DNA of 64,000 nt. It comes from Trichosphaerium sp. ATCC 40318. Lineage: Eukaryota > Discosea > Flabellinia > Trichosidae. Position numbers and translations under genes: made by a program. The DNA lies in NCBI GenBank assembly GCA_038496445.1, contig JALMLS010000564.1, positions 248,001 to 312,000 of the forward strand, read 5' to 3'. The notes below the pieces were generated by a model, which was given only the letters and a program-made list of their open reading frames with translations, made no database searches and was not told where the DNA came from. Below, one piece after another: positions 44,658 to 56,419 of the stretch (positions are counted from its first letter, which is position 1; each line of letters starts with the position of its first letter).

Positions 44658-47600
44658 TTAAACAATATTAGGTGAACCTCTGCTTGTCAGAGGTTGTTCT
44701 TCAGGTGATGTTTCATTACCAGGTTGAGCTTCTTCGCTGCTAAGACATTCAGAACAGATTAGTTCATCGTTGACTTTAGATAACTTGCTACGACGCAATT
44801 TCTTTGAACACTTCTTGCACTTTCTTCTTCTTAAACAACCAGCAAATATCCAACAGCAACAAGCAGATGTTACTATTAAAGCGGCAATACCACCGCCAGC
44901 GCCAAGTGTTGGAATTAACCATGGCTTACGCTCGCCTTGAGATCCTTGATTGATAACAGATTCACCGTTTCTATCTCCTAGAAGAGATGGCGTTGTAGGA
45001 GCCGTAGTTGGTCCTTCTGTTGTTCCAGTTGCTGTTTCGATTGTTGGGGCTGTAGTTGGCCTCATTGTAGGTGGAGTAGAAGGAATAAAAGTTGGTGATT
45101 CACTCGTTGGTGTTGCCATTGGAGTCTGTGTTGTAGGATGTATTGTTGTTGGATGAGGTGTCCTTGGAGACCTAGTAGTTGGTGGCATTGTTGTTGGAGG
45201 AGCTATTGTTGGATGAGCCGTTGTTGGTGCTACGGTTGGTGCCTTTGTTGTTGGACTTTCTGTTGTTGGGTGTTGTGTTGTAGGCGCTATGGTGGTTGGT
45301 GACAAACTTGTTGGAGGTTCAGTTGTAGGATGCGCTGTTGTTGGATGAGCTGTCGTTGGAGACATCGTAGTTGGTGGTATTGTTGTTTGGGGAGCTGTTG
45401 TAGGATGGAGAGTAGTTGGCGGCAATGTTGTAGGAGGAAGTGTAGTTGGAGCCTCCGTTGTTGGACTTTCTGTTGTTGGAGCGTCTGTTGTTGGAGATAA
45501 TGTAGTCGGTGGCTGTGTTGTAGGTGGCATTGTGGTTGGTGGTACCGTTGTTGGATGAAGCGTTGTAGGCGCCTCAGTTGTAGGTGCTTCTGTAGAAGGC
45601 GCCTCAGTTGTTGGATTCGCCGTCGTTGGATGTGAAGTTGTTGGTGATATTGTCGTTGGAGGTACAGTAGTTGGCGGTAGTGTTGTAGGAGGAGCTGTAG
45701 TTGGTGGCATTGTCGTAGGAGGTTCAGTAGTTGGAGGTAACGTTGTAGGTGGTAGTGTTGTTGGAGGCAACGTTGTAGGAGGAGCTGTTGTAGGGGGCAA
45801 TGTTGTTGGAGGTTCTGTTGTTGGACTTTCAGTTGTTGGCGCTTCATTTGTTGGAGCGTCTGTTGTTGGAGCCTTTGTTGTTGGAGATAATGTAGTCGGT
45901 GGCTGTGTTGTAGGTGGCATTGTGGTCGGTGGAATAGTTGTAGGCGGCAACGTTGTTGGAGCGTTTGTTGTTGGCGCTTCAGTTGTTGGTGGCCTTGTCG
46001 TTGGAGCTAGCGTAGACGGAGGCTCTGTAGTTGGGGCTGCAGTTGTAGGAGGGAGAGTAGTAGGCGGCAATGTCGTTGGAGGAAGCGTTGTTGGAGGAAG
46101 TGTTGTTGGCGGCAATGTCGTCGGAGGTTCAGTAGTTGGCGGTAGTGTTGTAGGAGGAGCTGTAGTTGGTGGCAACGTCGTTGGAGGTTCAGTAGTTGGC
46201 GGCAATGTTGTAGGAGGAGCTGTAGTTGGAAGCAACGTTGTTGGAGGGAGTGTGGTTGGAGGTAATGTTGTAGGAGGAAGCGTTGTTGGAGGGAGTGTGG
46301 TTGGTGCCAACGTAGTTGGTGGGAGTGTAGTTGGTGGCAACGTTGTAGGAGGAAACGTTGTAGGTGGTAGTGTTGTTGGAGGCAACGTTGTAGGAGGTGC
46401 TGTTGTAGGGGCCAATGTTGTTGGAGGTTCCGTTGTTGGTGGCAATGTCGTTGGTGGCATTGTTGTTGGAGGAAGTGTTGTTGGTGGCAATGTCGTTGGA
46501 GGTTCAGTAGTTGGCGACAATGTTGTAGGAGGAGCTGTAGTTGGAGGCAACATTGTTGGAGGAAGTGTTGTTGGAGGCAATGTCGTTGGAGGAAGCGTTG
46601 TTGGAGGAAGTGTCGTTGGCGGCACTGTAGTAGGTGGTTCAGTTGTTGGCGGCAATGTAGTTGGAGGTAACGTTGTAGGAGGTATTGTCGTTGGAGGCAA
46701 CGTGGTTGGTGATAGCGTCGTAGGTGGTAAGGTAGTTGGGGGAAGTGTGGTAGGAGGACTAGGCACTACACATTCATCGTTGGTCATTGAGAACTCGTCT
46801 TTCTACAGCGTAGTTAGAATATTTGTTATGCAAAACAGTAACGACGTACAATATCGACAGTCATCACTGTATCTTTTTGTCCATCTACAACGTTGAATAC
46901 ACTAACGCCTTCAGCGCCTGTTGCTGCACTTATATCTATAGAGAATGCCCGTGAATTTTGTGGAAAAGGACCTAGCACAACACCGTCCATCCATTTCTAC
47001 AAAGATCTTTAGTTAGAACAAAGCAGTTGTTGTTTAGCGTACTTTAGACCACGCAAAGTTACATTCAAAGGTGTTTGTAGCAGCATCATAAGTATATTTT
47101 TCATTTGGATCGTCTACCATGACGACCTAAGGAGGTATAAGCAAAATATAAAATGGAAAAAAGAAAGAAAAAAGAAAGGTACTTACTTTAACGCCTGGTA
47201 TTGGTGGGTTGACCTGAACCTTTATCTTTACTTTTCCTCCTGTTGTATCAGAAAACCCAGCTGTTTGTGGAGCATCGAGCATTAAAATAAGATGGTAACC
47301 GTCCTGTTGCGACTGTTAGTTTGGAACCAAGAAAAAAAGCGAAGTCAAAGACGTACTGCTGCAAGAAGCCAAAAAGCGCCAACATTATCTTGTATCGCCT
47401 CAAGGTCTTCAAAACCATCTGGAGTATCAGCAATTGGTCCAGAATTTCCTCTTTTATATCCGTAATAGTCTTCTGCTGTTAAGGTTGATGTATATGGTGT
47501 TAATGGTGCAACTTGACCTGTGTAACGTAAGTGATACTATTTTCTGAAAACCATAAAATTCTAGAAGTGCCGTTTGGTTATTTTTTGCAATTACATTAAA

Positions 47601-47734
47601 ACTCGTATCGGAGCCTTACAAACCGTACCATTTGATTTAACTTTTAAGCAGTTCTCTGCTGTGCAAAGTACTACTAGAAGTAATACCACAAAAGTTGTGG
47701 TTGTGTATTTGTTGTATTGTACAGAGTATGTCAT
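44658..47734 (-). CDS. PPTT-repeat transmembrane mucin with a Cys-rich cytoplasmic tail
   Basis: ATG 47734 gives a signal-anchor-like leader ('MTYSVQYNKYTTTTFVVLLL'). The N-terminal ectodomain, over about five exons, includes 'APLTPYTSTLTAEDYYGYKR', 'DGYHLILMLDAPQTAGFSDT' and 'WMDGVVLGPFPQNSRAFSID'. The last exon holds more than 140 short PPTT units (about 44990-46775), a heavily O-glycosylatable stalk. A transmembrane helix ('GGIAALIVTSACCCWIFAGC') and a cytoplasmic tail of about 65 residues follow. The tail contains two CxxC pairs ('CKKCSKKL' and 'ICSECLSS') spaced like a zinc ribbon. The stop is at 44658. The layout is that of a membrane-bound mucin or surface sensor; the ligand and the tail partner are unknown. 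Confidence 0.85.
44990..46775 (-). repeat. 12-nt coding minisatellite (PPTT units)
   Basis: Over 140 copies of a 12-nt motif encode x-P-T-T or P-P-T-T units with the first residue varying (L, A, E, M, H and so on). Higher-order 36-48 nt blocks recur, e.g. around 45480-45560 and 45860-45940, showing block duplications. The antisense strand is also open for more than 300 codons (Val/Gly-rich) purely because the unit is a multiple of three. Confidence 0.95.
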
Positions 47735-48658
47735 TGTATAAGGGTAATATAGTACGCCCTTGTTGTTGTTAGTTTGTTTGTTATAAGGTGTTGCGAGCAA
47801 CGCCTTGAATTCAGATTATGACCAATTTTGGAATATAAGCATGACCAACTCCGAGCGGGCAAATTATGCCAAGTTTAGGTACAAAGTTTGATTACACAGT
47901 AGTTATTTCATAATACAAAGACAGTTTTGACGATTGATAAACGATTCTATTGTTGCAACACATTGTCTTTTTCTGAATTTCCGAAAATGGTACTCCGCAC
48001 CGATTTGAAGACTTGATTCACTTTAGTAACCTTGTAAGCTGTTTTCAAAGGGTGGGACGCCTATTTGGATGTCAAACATAGATATACAAAGTGTACACGC
48101 GTGACTACACAAAAAGTAATTTGGCGTTTATTCGCTTCTACACAACTTTACAGCGTAGTACATATTAGTCGTACAAGGTTTTCTGCACGAAGTTTAGCGT
48201 ATTTTGTGCGAAATTGAAAATACGTTTCAGTAACTGTAATTTACGTAAACCATTATTGAATCGCCATATCTACGACTCTACGCAAAAAAGAAGCGAAGAA
48301 CAACATATTCTAAACCATGTGTGTGAAGCAGCGTTCGCTCAACTGGGTTTCTAAATCTTATGGTTTGCAACAACAAGGGTAAGTAGGAAGGCTATAGTAG
48401 TAATATAACACTAGGCCGAAAACTGTTTGGGGAAGTATGACGCTATGAAAACGCTTTTCGGGAATTACAATAATTGAACTGACATTTGTATGCCGACCTC
48501 AAATTACTACTTACGAACAGTAATCTACGAGCAACTTTGTCATCAAGTGATAATTGCCGACATACAGCTTAGATTTCCGATAATAAAGTCCCAGATTATT
48601 GTAAATAATAACTCCATATTTTGGGAAAATACGTGAATTTGGCGTCAAAGCTGTTTTT
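47735..48658. other. Gene-poor intergenic stretch
   Basis: No coding frame with family resemblance, no repeat and no RNA gene were seen. The sequence is A/T-rich with scattered stops in all frames. Confidence 0.4.
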
Positions 48659-49168
48659 GTGTTATTGGCGGACTATGTATCTAAATGCATTATCACTCGC
48701 ATAGATGGCCACAAAAACCATGATAATAAGGTATTGCAGAGACACTTTGGGAAACGTGATATCACTAGAAAAAGATGCAAAAGAAGAAGAAGCTATTTCT
48801 TTGTAATACAAACAATATCAAAGTCGTTTAAGATTATATCGTATCCACTATTTATAAACACTCTAGAATTGCTTAATAAATCCTTCAAAGCAGGCGCTTT
48901 TTTCAGCAAAATCTTCTTTATGTCCTTGGTGCTTGTCTTTCAAAATTGAGTCAAGGCAAACAAGCGTTCATTAGCTAACAAAAAAAGCAAATTAACTGAG
49001 GTTTTGACTGTCTTAATATCTGGAAGTCCAGCTTACAGCTACGCCAAATGGCGGTTAATACCACTTCCTGACACCAAGACAGTCAAGAGGTGCATGAACA
49101 CCGTCTTGGAGTCAAAAAAGAAAAACGAAAATGAGGATACAAGAAATGGTAACTCTAATGTAATCTGA
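48659..49168 (+). pseudogene. Transposase-like relic with an in-frame stop
   Basis: One frame runs from about 48659 through 'RHFGKRDITRKRCKRRRSYF' to a TGA at 48947-48949, and the same frame resumes to 49168. The second part contains 'ISGSPAYSYAKWRLIPLPDT' and 'KTVKRCMNTVLE', similar in pattern to the SPxAYxxLRxxxxLPLPSxRTLxR segment of THAP-type and P-element-like transposases. The in-frame stop and the lack of a DDE core mark it as a remnant. The assignment rests on a short motif and is tentative. Confidence 0.35.
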
Positions 49169-49238
49169 TCGACGTCAATGATATCCATCGCCTCTGAGGG
49201 TAGCCTGCATACAATACGCAGTTTCTAAGTAGAATAAA

Positions 49239-49607
49239 TTATTTAAAGACATTTTTACGTTCTTTGGGTGATGACAGAACGCAAAGTGCAAAATAGAAAA
49301 AAAAAGCAGTGTTTGCAGGCGAACACGTGATAATATTATATTTACGTCCGCGTTTTACCTTTTTTCCCTCCGGTGGTTGTAAATATCCATTACGAAGACA
49401 CTTACATCGAAAAACAGGCTTAGAACAACTCTGGCACGCCTTACAATTGAACGACTTGGTTCTTCTATGCTAAAAATAAAATAAACAGGTTTGTATCATT
49501 AATCACCTTTAATTGTTTTTTACCTTATGACGAAACCTCGGAGAAGGTTTAGGCGGTGGCTCCTCCCATATAGTTCGCGTTACTAATTCTGCGTGCATTT
49601 GTTTCAT
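49239..49607 (-). CDS. Small Cys-rich basic protein
   Basis: ATG 49607 opens 'MKQMHAELVTRTIWEEPPPK'. A GTAAAA..TTTTTAG intron (about 49472-49523) joins in frame to 'HRRTKSFNCKACQSCSKPVF' and 'RCKCLRNGYLQPPEGKK'. The Cys pattern C-x2-C-x2-C-x6-C-x-C, flanked by Lys/Arg, suggests a small zinc-binding nucleic-acid-associated module. The frame can read on to a stop at 49239, but the last 40 residues are hydrophobic and may instead be intronic (a GTAAAACG donor follows 'EGKK'). It lies about 155 bp downstream of the nuclease-ligase gene on the same strand. No family was recognised. Confidence 0.55.
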
Positions 49608-49761
49608 ATTATCTGTTGATATAACTGTGTTAAATCGCTTGACTTCACGTGGTGATAGAATTGAGAATTTTTTTATTTAAGTATGTTTGGTGAACAAACA
49701 AGAAAAAAGCCACAGCTCTTTGTTTTTGACTTATATGTGCGTACTTGAAAGTATGTGCTGT

Positions 49762-52700
49762 TTATGAACTATCGTATGATCGCACAATATCATCCCAACT
49801 GACGTCTTGTCTTAACTGATAGAAAAACGGATGTTTAGGCTTTCCTTCTTTATTCAAACCCTGTTTTGAAAAAAAACAATACTTTAGTCTAAGAATATTC
49901 GAATTTCACGCACTTCGTGTTTTATGGTCAATACAGAACCGAAAGCCGGTGGACGACTTGTATCTCTACCCGTACAACGTATCCATATTTCATTTTTGTC
50001 CGGACTAGTGACATAAAGTCAGCGAGAAGTTCCATAAAAAAAACGATCGAGTTTTAAAGAATCGTGTACGTCTGGCATAGGAAATAACTTGCAGTATCAT
50101 GAGGCCGTATCATTTTTACCTCAGAGTCGTAGAAAGGCTATAGAGGTAAGAAAGCATAATGATAAAGGATGTTGTGATTTTCTAGTGTACTTTATATTTT
50201 ACTATCGAATTTTGTCTCCCTCCTAAATACGCTGACTTGGGGGATCGAAGTACAACTCCTTCACCTAATAATTAAGTAAATCATAAATGAGGCTATGTAA
50301 CAACGTATAAATAAAGCAACTTAGTAGAGTACCATTAATTGAAATGGTGTTTTGGAACAACTTGTGTATGTGAGAATTATCTTTACATTTTTCGTGATGA
50401 ACACAGTTTATCCAAGGAATGTCAAGTTCGTCAATCTTGGACTTTAATAGTTCATATCGTTCTATAAACACAATACGTATTAAATACACATAATCGAAAC
50501 ACTATACGTACTATTAAAGCATAAATCAGGTATTGGAGTGTCGAACACTTGATAGATGACATCTACAAAAAAGTAAATAGCAAGCTTCAAAGAATCCTTA
50601 CCATCCCAAACAGGTTTATTCCTGAATAAGTTACCAACAAGGGTATCCCTGGTATTATATCCACTCCTGTAATAGATAAGTCAAATACTATTTTAAACAT
50701 CCACACAAGGTTGTAAAAGCAGCACAAAACGTACCATAGTTCGCCATCGAAAAAGAAATCTTTTGGCATTTGTCTCTTTAGTACTTCAGGTGCCGGTATT
50801 ATTTTACCAACGCGTGAGACAAACTGATTACCGTTCCATATAGCTCGAACGCCATCAAATTTTTCAGATAAGTACCTGCCAAACTGGTTTAGTTGTAAAA
50901 CTTCCTTGTGAATACATACCATCCGGAGTAATCTTTATCTTCGTTAAACGTTTGTAAAAGCATTGGTTCTACTGTAGATCCTTTGAAATCTTAGCACGCT
51001 TACAATATCTATTAGTAGTACCTTTCGGTACTTTTCTTTGTCCCTTGGAGAATCTATAACCTCAAGAAGTGGTTCCACGCCTTCCGGTACAACAAAGTCC
51101 AAATCAGGTCTTTTGAAAAAAAAATAAGCTAGCTGATCATTTTACCTTTTTTTGTTTAAACTCACCTATAGTGTATGATAGTGGCTATAATACTTTCTCT
51201 ATCACCTTTCCAGTGGTAAGGAATGGGAATTAACGTTATACCTAATCGCAGAATTAAGATATACAAGCAAGAACCATTTCTTGAGTTGTACCATAATCTT
51301 GGCACTTTTTCAACTTTTCGGCATCCCTACGCTTACGTACATACGTTGAACCGAACATACCAGGATAGTCAAAATAGTGTTGCTCTCCTTGGTACTCAAA
51401 ACCAATATTTAAGCTTGGAACGAACACATCAAGTGACATCCAAGGTGACTTTGATCCATCTCCGCCAACGCCTATTTGATACTCTTCAATGATATTCTCA
51501 TCTTCAGTGATACTCCTGACATGTCGCAACATCAAACTATTCAAATTGTTAAGATAAAAACACCCAAAAACGTGCTTCTCGAAGGACGTTTTACCTTTGT
51601 TTTGACTTTTTGCCCTCACGTGTGAAGAAGTAACCCAGATCCCATTCTATTTCAGGGTACACTTGTGTTAGAACATATGGGAAGTGGTAGACGAATCCAC
51701 CGCCACCCATGTTCTCGAGTTGTATTGTTGAAACGTTGTACCAATCTTCGATGACCTCGATACTCAGTTTTCTCTCTATCTCAATACAATATTGCACTAT
51801 ATTTTCAGTCTGTTGCCAATACCCAGAAGTATTCTTCTTTGTCTTTCTAAACAATATTTTGAGCTCTCAATACCACAAGAAAAAGTCATGCATTCTTTCC
51901 AGGAAGGGGAGATATACGCCCTTAATGACTTGTTCACAAGGAAAGAAGAAAAAAGAAAGAAATGACACTTTACGTGTACGTACACAAATAAACTAGCGTC
52001 CCAATCATAGAATGGATATATAGAAGCAAGTGCATTTGACAATTTGTTGTTATATCTACTCCAAGTAAAAAAATTGACTAAATAATAAAGCCAATACCTA
52101 TTAATGAGCACACTGCTCTTATCAAGTTTTTGTACATGGTGAGGTATAATACCATACCATCCACTTAATTCCTTAATGCACAAGGTTTCAGCTATAGAAT
52201 CAAATATTTCGCGTTGATTATTAATATCATTGTAATGACCACGTGGCAAGACACTAATGTATGTTTAACCTCAAAGAAAATTGTATAGTTAAAAACGTAC
52301 TCAAAGGTTTTAGTATCCCAATCATACTGAGGATACAGTTTTAAGAGAGCTTTATATATAGAATTATTGTACCTTCGTACATGTCAACTAATGCATTTGT
52401 AATAACTGTACCAACATTTTAAAGATATGTGCACCCTTTCTTTTCCTCACGTCTGAATTAAATTAGATTTGAAATTTGCGAAATGTGATACTGTTACATA
52501 CCTGACATTTTAACGTGACACCAATCACTAACCAACATAACACGTATTTGCTTGCCCAATACATCTAGCCAATGTATATGGTTATCCATTACATGCTTTG
52601 GTAATACACTAGGACAGCATTAGCTAAACAATTAAGTCCAAACACCACCTAGAAACACTCCAGTCAAAACTTGGGTATATTGCGCTAAGCATCCTAGCAA

Positions 52701-53329
52701 TGGACTGATTGTACCTTAGATATTGTTAATTGGTTAGTAAGGATGAATATTAACGTACTTGCTCAGGATATGTGCAAGTCCGAACTCCCTAAAATTATCT
52801 TTTGTTGATTGTTGCAAGTCATAAAGTGTTTTTATCTCTAAGCCCTCAGCCATTATCTCTAGTTTCTGTTTTTGGTTCTCTGTAGCATGCCAATGCCCAC
52901 GGGGCATATTACTAAGCGAGTGAGTGCGCATAAGTGGTATTCGCTTACAAGTGGTGCTCAATCCACGAATGACTTTTATATACAACCTTGAGTGCTTGGC
53001 ATATGCTGTTATTGTATCTAGATCCAGTTAGGCAATCTTATCTCAAATGTAGAGTGCATGCTTGTTTAGTATCGCAGAGCCACCTGCATCCCTGAATTGC
53101 GCGTAAGGGACTGTGTACCAGTCTGTCAACAGTTTTACATTTAATTTTCTCCCAATACGCTCTATCTTGCTCCTCTGATCATCTGCGTTACTAATCAACG
53201 TAGTACTACGAAATATAAATAAAACTGGCGCTAAAAGGTATTGACACCACCTGTACTACACAAAAGCGCTACAAATGTAATAACGTACCATACAGTGGTT
53301 CCTTGTAGTATATTACTGTATTTATACAT
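49762..53329 (-). CDS. Repeat/PD-(D/E)xK nuclease/ATP-dependent DNA ligase fusion protein
   Basis: From the N-terminus: about six divergent repeats of roughly 70 residues (53200-51630; e.g. 'LNVKLLTDWYTVPYAQFRDA', 'IEVIEDWYNVSTIQLENMGG', 'LTQVYPEIEWDLGYF'). Then a restriction-endonuclease-like domain (about 51610-51200): 'MSLDVFVPSLNIGFEYQGEQ' with D and ExQ core residues, 'KRRDAEKLKKCQDYG', 'ITLIPIPYHW'. Then, spliced in frame, an ATP-dependent DNA ligase: nucleotidyl motif I 'SEKFDGVRAIWNG' (about 50860), motif III 'FFFDGELW', IIIa 'YQVFDTP', IV 'INGEGVVLRSPKSAY', V 'SIVKYK', and an OB-fold tail 'PPAFGSVLTIKHQGLNKEGK' and 'HPFFYQLRQDVSWDD' ending at 49762. The proposed start (ATG 53329) rests on a GTACG..ACAG splice. 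It gives a hydrophobic leader, and is uncertain. About 15 short introns are present. Joining of nuclease to ligase is supported by in-frame splicing at about 51120-51165 and the absence of a stop, polyadenylation gap or start between them. Confidence 0.85.
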
Positions 53330-53524
53330 AAGTAATAAGTGGCATACTGTTTTTGGTTGTTTTTTTTCACGCGCGTAGAATTATCAAGAATTTTCTGTAA
53401 CAACTCAACCAGGACAGCCCAATATTGCCCCTGGTCTACACCAGGGTTCAGTTTTTTTATTTAGATTCGCAACAGCTCTTGAATTAAACAACAGTACCGA
53501 AAAGAAGTAAATCAAAACAACTCC

Positions 53525-56197
53525 ATGTCTGGTCATTCGGAAAGTGCACCGTTGTTTACGAATAAGCAGCGGGAAGACAGGAAAAAGAAAATTAGTCTGA
53601 TAGTAGTTGGAATCTTCACTTTAGCGTATAGTGTGGCAGAAATTAGTACGACAGCACCCTAGTCGCTTTAGCTCACCAACACTACTTCTAGTTGCCGCTC
53701 TGGTCGTAAACTCTTTAACGTTACTGGCCGATGGTATACACAACCTAGGTGATGTTGCATCAATAGGAATAGCCTTGTGGTCTATTATCGTGCGTAACTT
53801 TTTACATTCATGAATAAGCGTCAGTAAAAGTGCCACCTCATTAACCAGCGACCTAGAAAAGCGATCACGACGCAACTGATGAAATGTCTTACGGATGGAA
53901 ACGCTACCCTATCCTTGGAGCTTTAGTAAATGGCGTATTTCTACTAGCACTGTACGTATAAACGCTCTACGAGCATTTTCCGGACATTGAGAATTCGTCA
54001 ACCTGAAATATTTCAAATGGGAAAGGGAAACTTTTCTTTCTTCAGTCGTTTGTTCCATTTCTTGGTGAACCTGCTTTTATACTAACTTTTATATATCACA
54101 AAAGGCTTACTTCCTTTTTTACAGTTGCTTTTACTACATATTAGAGGTTATAATGCGGTACATTGAGCCAAAAGGTGCGAAAAGTCCAAAAAAAATACAA
54201 TTAAAAAAAATAAAAGGAAAATTCTCAATCTCACTTATTTTCAAATAGATATTACTCATCCACCCGTATATATTGCTATGGGTGCCCTAGGACTCCTAGT
54301 AAATTTTATTGGAACGATTGTCTTTTGTCGTACGTCAACAATCACCCTTTTTGAAAAAAATTGGCTGTCTGACTTCTCTAACCGTTTCAAGTCGTCGGAC
54401 ATGGTCATACACATGGTGGACTAGCTCATAACCACTCTCATGGATCAAGTAAAAAACATGGCCACCCACACGGCAAGGAAAACGGACATGGTCATGCACA
54501 TGGTCACAGTAAAAAAAAATATGGAAAAGATTTCGATAGAGAGGAGCGAGAAGGTTTACTCACGCCATACGGTAGTAATGGCTTCGAGGATATTAGAAAT
54601 AGTACGAATTAAATTTTACTGGTTGGAAGTAGTACTAAACAAAATAACAGACCGTCATTCTCATGGCTCTTCTGGTCACCCACATAGCGAAAAACACGGT
54701 CATGGGCATTCACACGGAGACCATGACGATCACGAAGCTCATGGACACGGACACGGTGATAGTCACAAAGACGATCATCATGAAGATAATGGACATGGAC
54801 ACGGACATGGGCACGGACATGGGCACAAAGACAAGCATCATGAAGATCATGGACACGGTCATGAGCATAAAGATGATCACGATGAAGGTCATGGACATGG
54901 ACATGGTGATGGTCACAAAGACGATCATCATGAAGATCACGGACATGGTCATGGAAATAAAGACGCTCATGATGAAGATCATGGACACGGTCACGGCCAT
55001 GGGCATGGACACAAAGATGATCATAAAGATCATGGGCATGGACATGGTAAAAGTAATAGAGACACGCATGATGTCATCGTAGCATTAGATGATTCGCCTG
55101 ATCCACATGATCACGGAAATGATTCACACGAAGAGTATGCACAAACTTTTTTCTTTTTTTGGTTGGATGAACACGTGCTGATTGTTTTTCTCCTTTTTAG
55201 GCACAGAGACGAAAATATCTACGCTGTATTTATACATTACCTCGGTGACACTCTTTCAAGTGTTATTGTCCTTATTGCTGGGCTATTATATTTTTTCTTT
55301 GACGGCAAGAAATGGACTTTGTATATTGATCCTAGCTTTGGGTACGAACTTTAACATATTTTTTTTGAACGTAAAAAAACGTTTTTTTATTTTTGACACG
55401 TGTCATTTCACAAAACAAGATAATTTTTTTATTCAATGTGTTTATAGTTTTCTCGTGCATTCGCTACTTTATTATACATACCTACTTCCTTTTAGTCGAC
55501 TTTTCGTTGAATTGTCTGACTCGCGAGTTTTTTTTCTCACTTCTTTTTATTTTTTGGTCTGTATTTGGTGAAGATTTATTAATTTGTCGTTTAGGTTTGT
55601 TATTATTGCCATTATTCTTTTCACTACAATACCACTTGTTCGTAGATGCAGCCATGTTATGCTTCAGTCAGTACCCGCACACATTGATGCAAAGAAAATA
55701 CGCAAGAGTTTACTGAACATAAAAAATGTTCTTGGCGTTCAACATTTGCATGTTTGGACAGTACGCCTTTTTTTTTTAGTTGTTGAAAAACAAGCAATTA
55801 TTTGACATCTATTCACCAACTCTCTTCGTGATAGTTGTCGATAGACGAAGACTAGAATCTTCAAACTTTTTTTTACCATAACTCAACACGAGTTTGATAC
55901 TTATTTTACCATTAGCTCATTAATGAGATTGTCATTGCTACTGTTGAGATCGATTGTAAAGATAGTGATGTATCTAGAGTACTTAAATGCGCAAAGCGTA
56001 TTATGCATGAGAATGGTAAGGCAAAGAGAAATAAATCTCATCCCGAAACAAACACTTCTTGTTTTTCTGACTGTTGGGTTTTAGGTATTCATTCATCTGT
56101 CGTACAGACAAATGTTAAGAGTGACCACGCTCAGTTGATGCGATCAAAGAGTAGCGGCTGCATACCTCAATGTGCAGAGCCAAATTGTTGTGATTAA
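53525..56197 (+). CDS. CDF-family zinc transporter with a very His-rich loop
   Basis: ATG 53525 ('MSGHSESAPLFTNKQREDRK') leads to TM1, then by a GTACG intron (about 53646-53689) to 'ALVVNSLTLLADGIHNLGDV' with the HxxxD zinc site, 'SYGWKRYPILGALVNGVFLL' and 'VYIAMGALGLLVNFIGTIVF'. Exons at about 54370-55140 encode a cytosolic loop of some 200 residues dominated by HGHGHGH and KDDHHEDHGHGHG blocks. TM5-6 follow ('AVFIHYLGDTLSSVIVLIAG', again HxxxD), then 'VIIAIILFTTIPLVRRCS' and the cytosolic C-terminal domain ('KKIRKSLLNIKNVLGVQHLH', 'EIVIATVEIDC'), ending 'PQCAEPNCCD' at 56197. It is ZnT1-like in order and would export zinc from the cytosol. The HxxxD tetrahedral sites are intact. Its promoter region (about 195 bp) is shared with the divergent fusion gene. 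Confidence 0.92.
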
Positions 56198-56419
56198 AAA
56201 AAGTTTTCAATTATCCAAAAACCTTATCTGTAAAATAAACAGCATTTTTTTTCTACAACATGCTTCCAACCTAAACCTATCGATGTACGCCAAAAACTCT
56301 GTTTATACGTATGACTTCGTTTTATTAATTTTCAACCAAAAGAAAATTTATGTATCCACAAAATCGTGAAGCTGGGAAGGAAGGGACTTGTACGTTTTTT
56401 TTTTGGGTTTTTTGCTTTC

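Noticed and set aside
45922-46896. 324-codon + strand frame of VVGGNVVGG type
   Set aside because: It is the antisense of the PPTT array, with no independent support.
49004-49086. 11-bp inverted repeat (TTGACTGTCTT / AAGACAGTCAA)
   Set aside because: It lies inside the transposase-like frame and has a long spacer; probably chance. No target-site duplication was seen.
54710-55069. Met/Ile/Val-rich minus-strand frame and a Met/Asp/Thr-rich plus-strand frame
   Set aside because: They are shadows of the His-rich loop of the zinc transporter, caused by its low-complexity codons.
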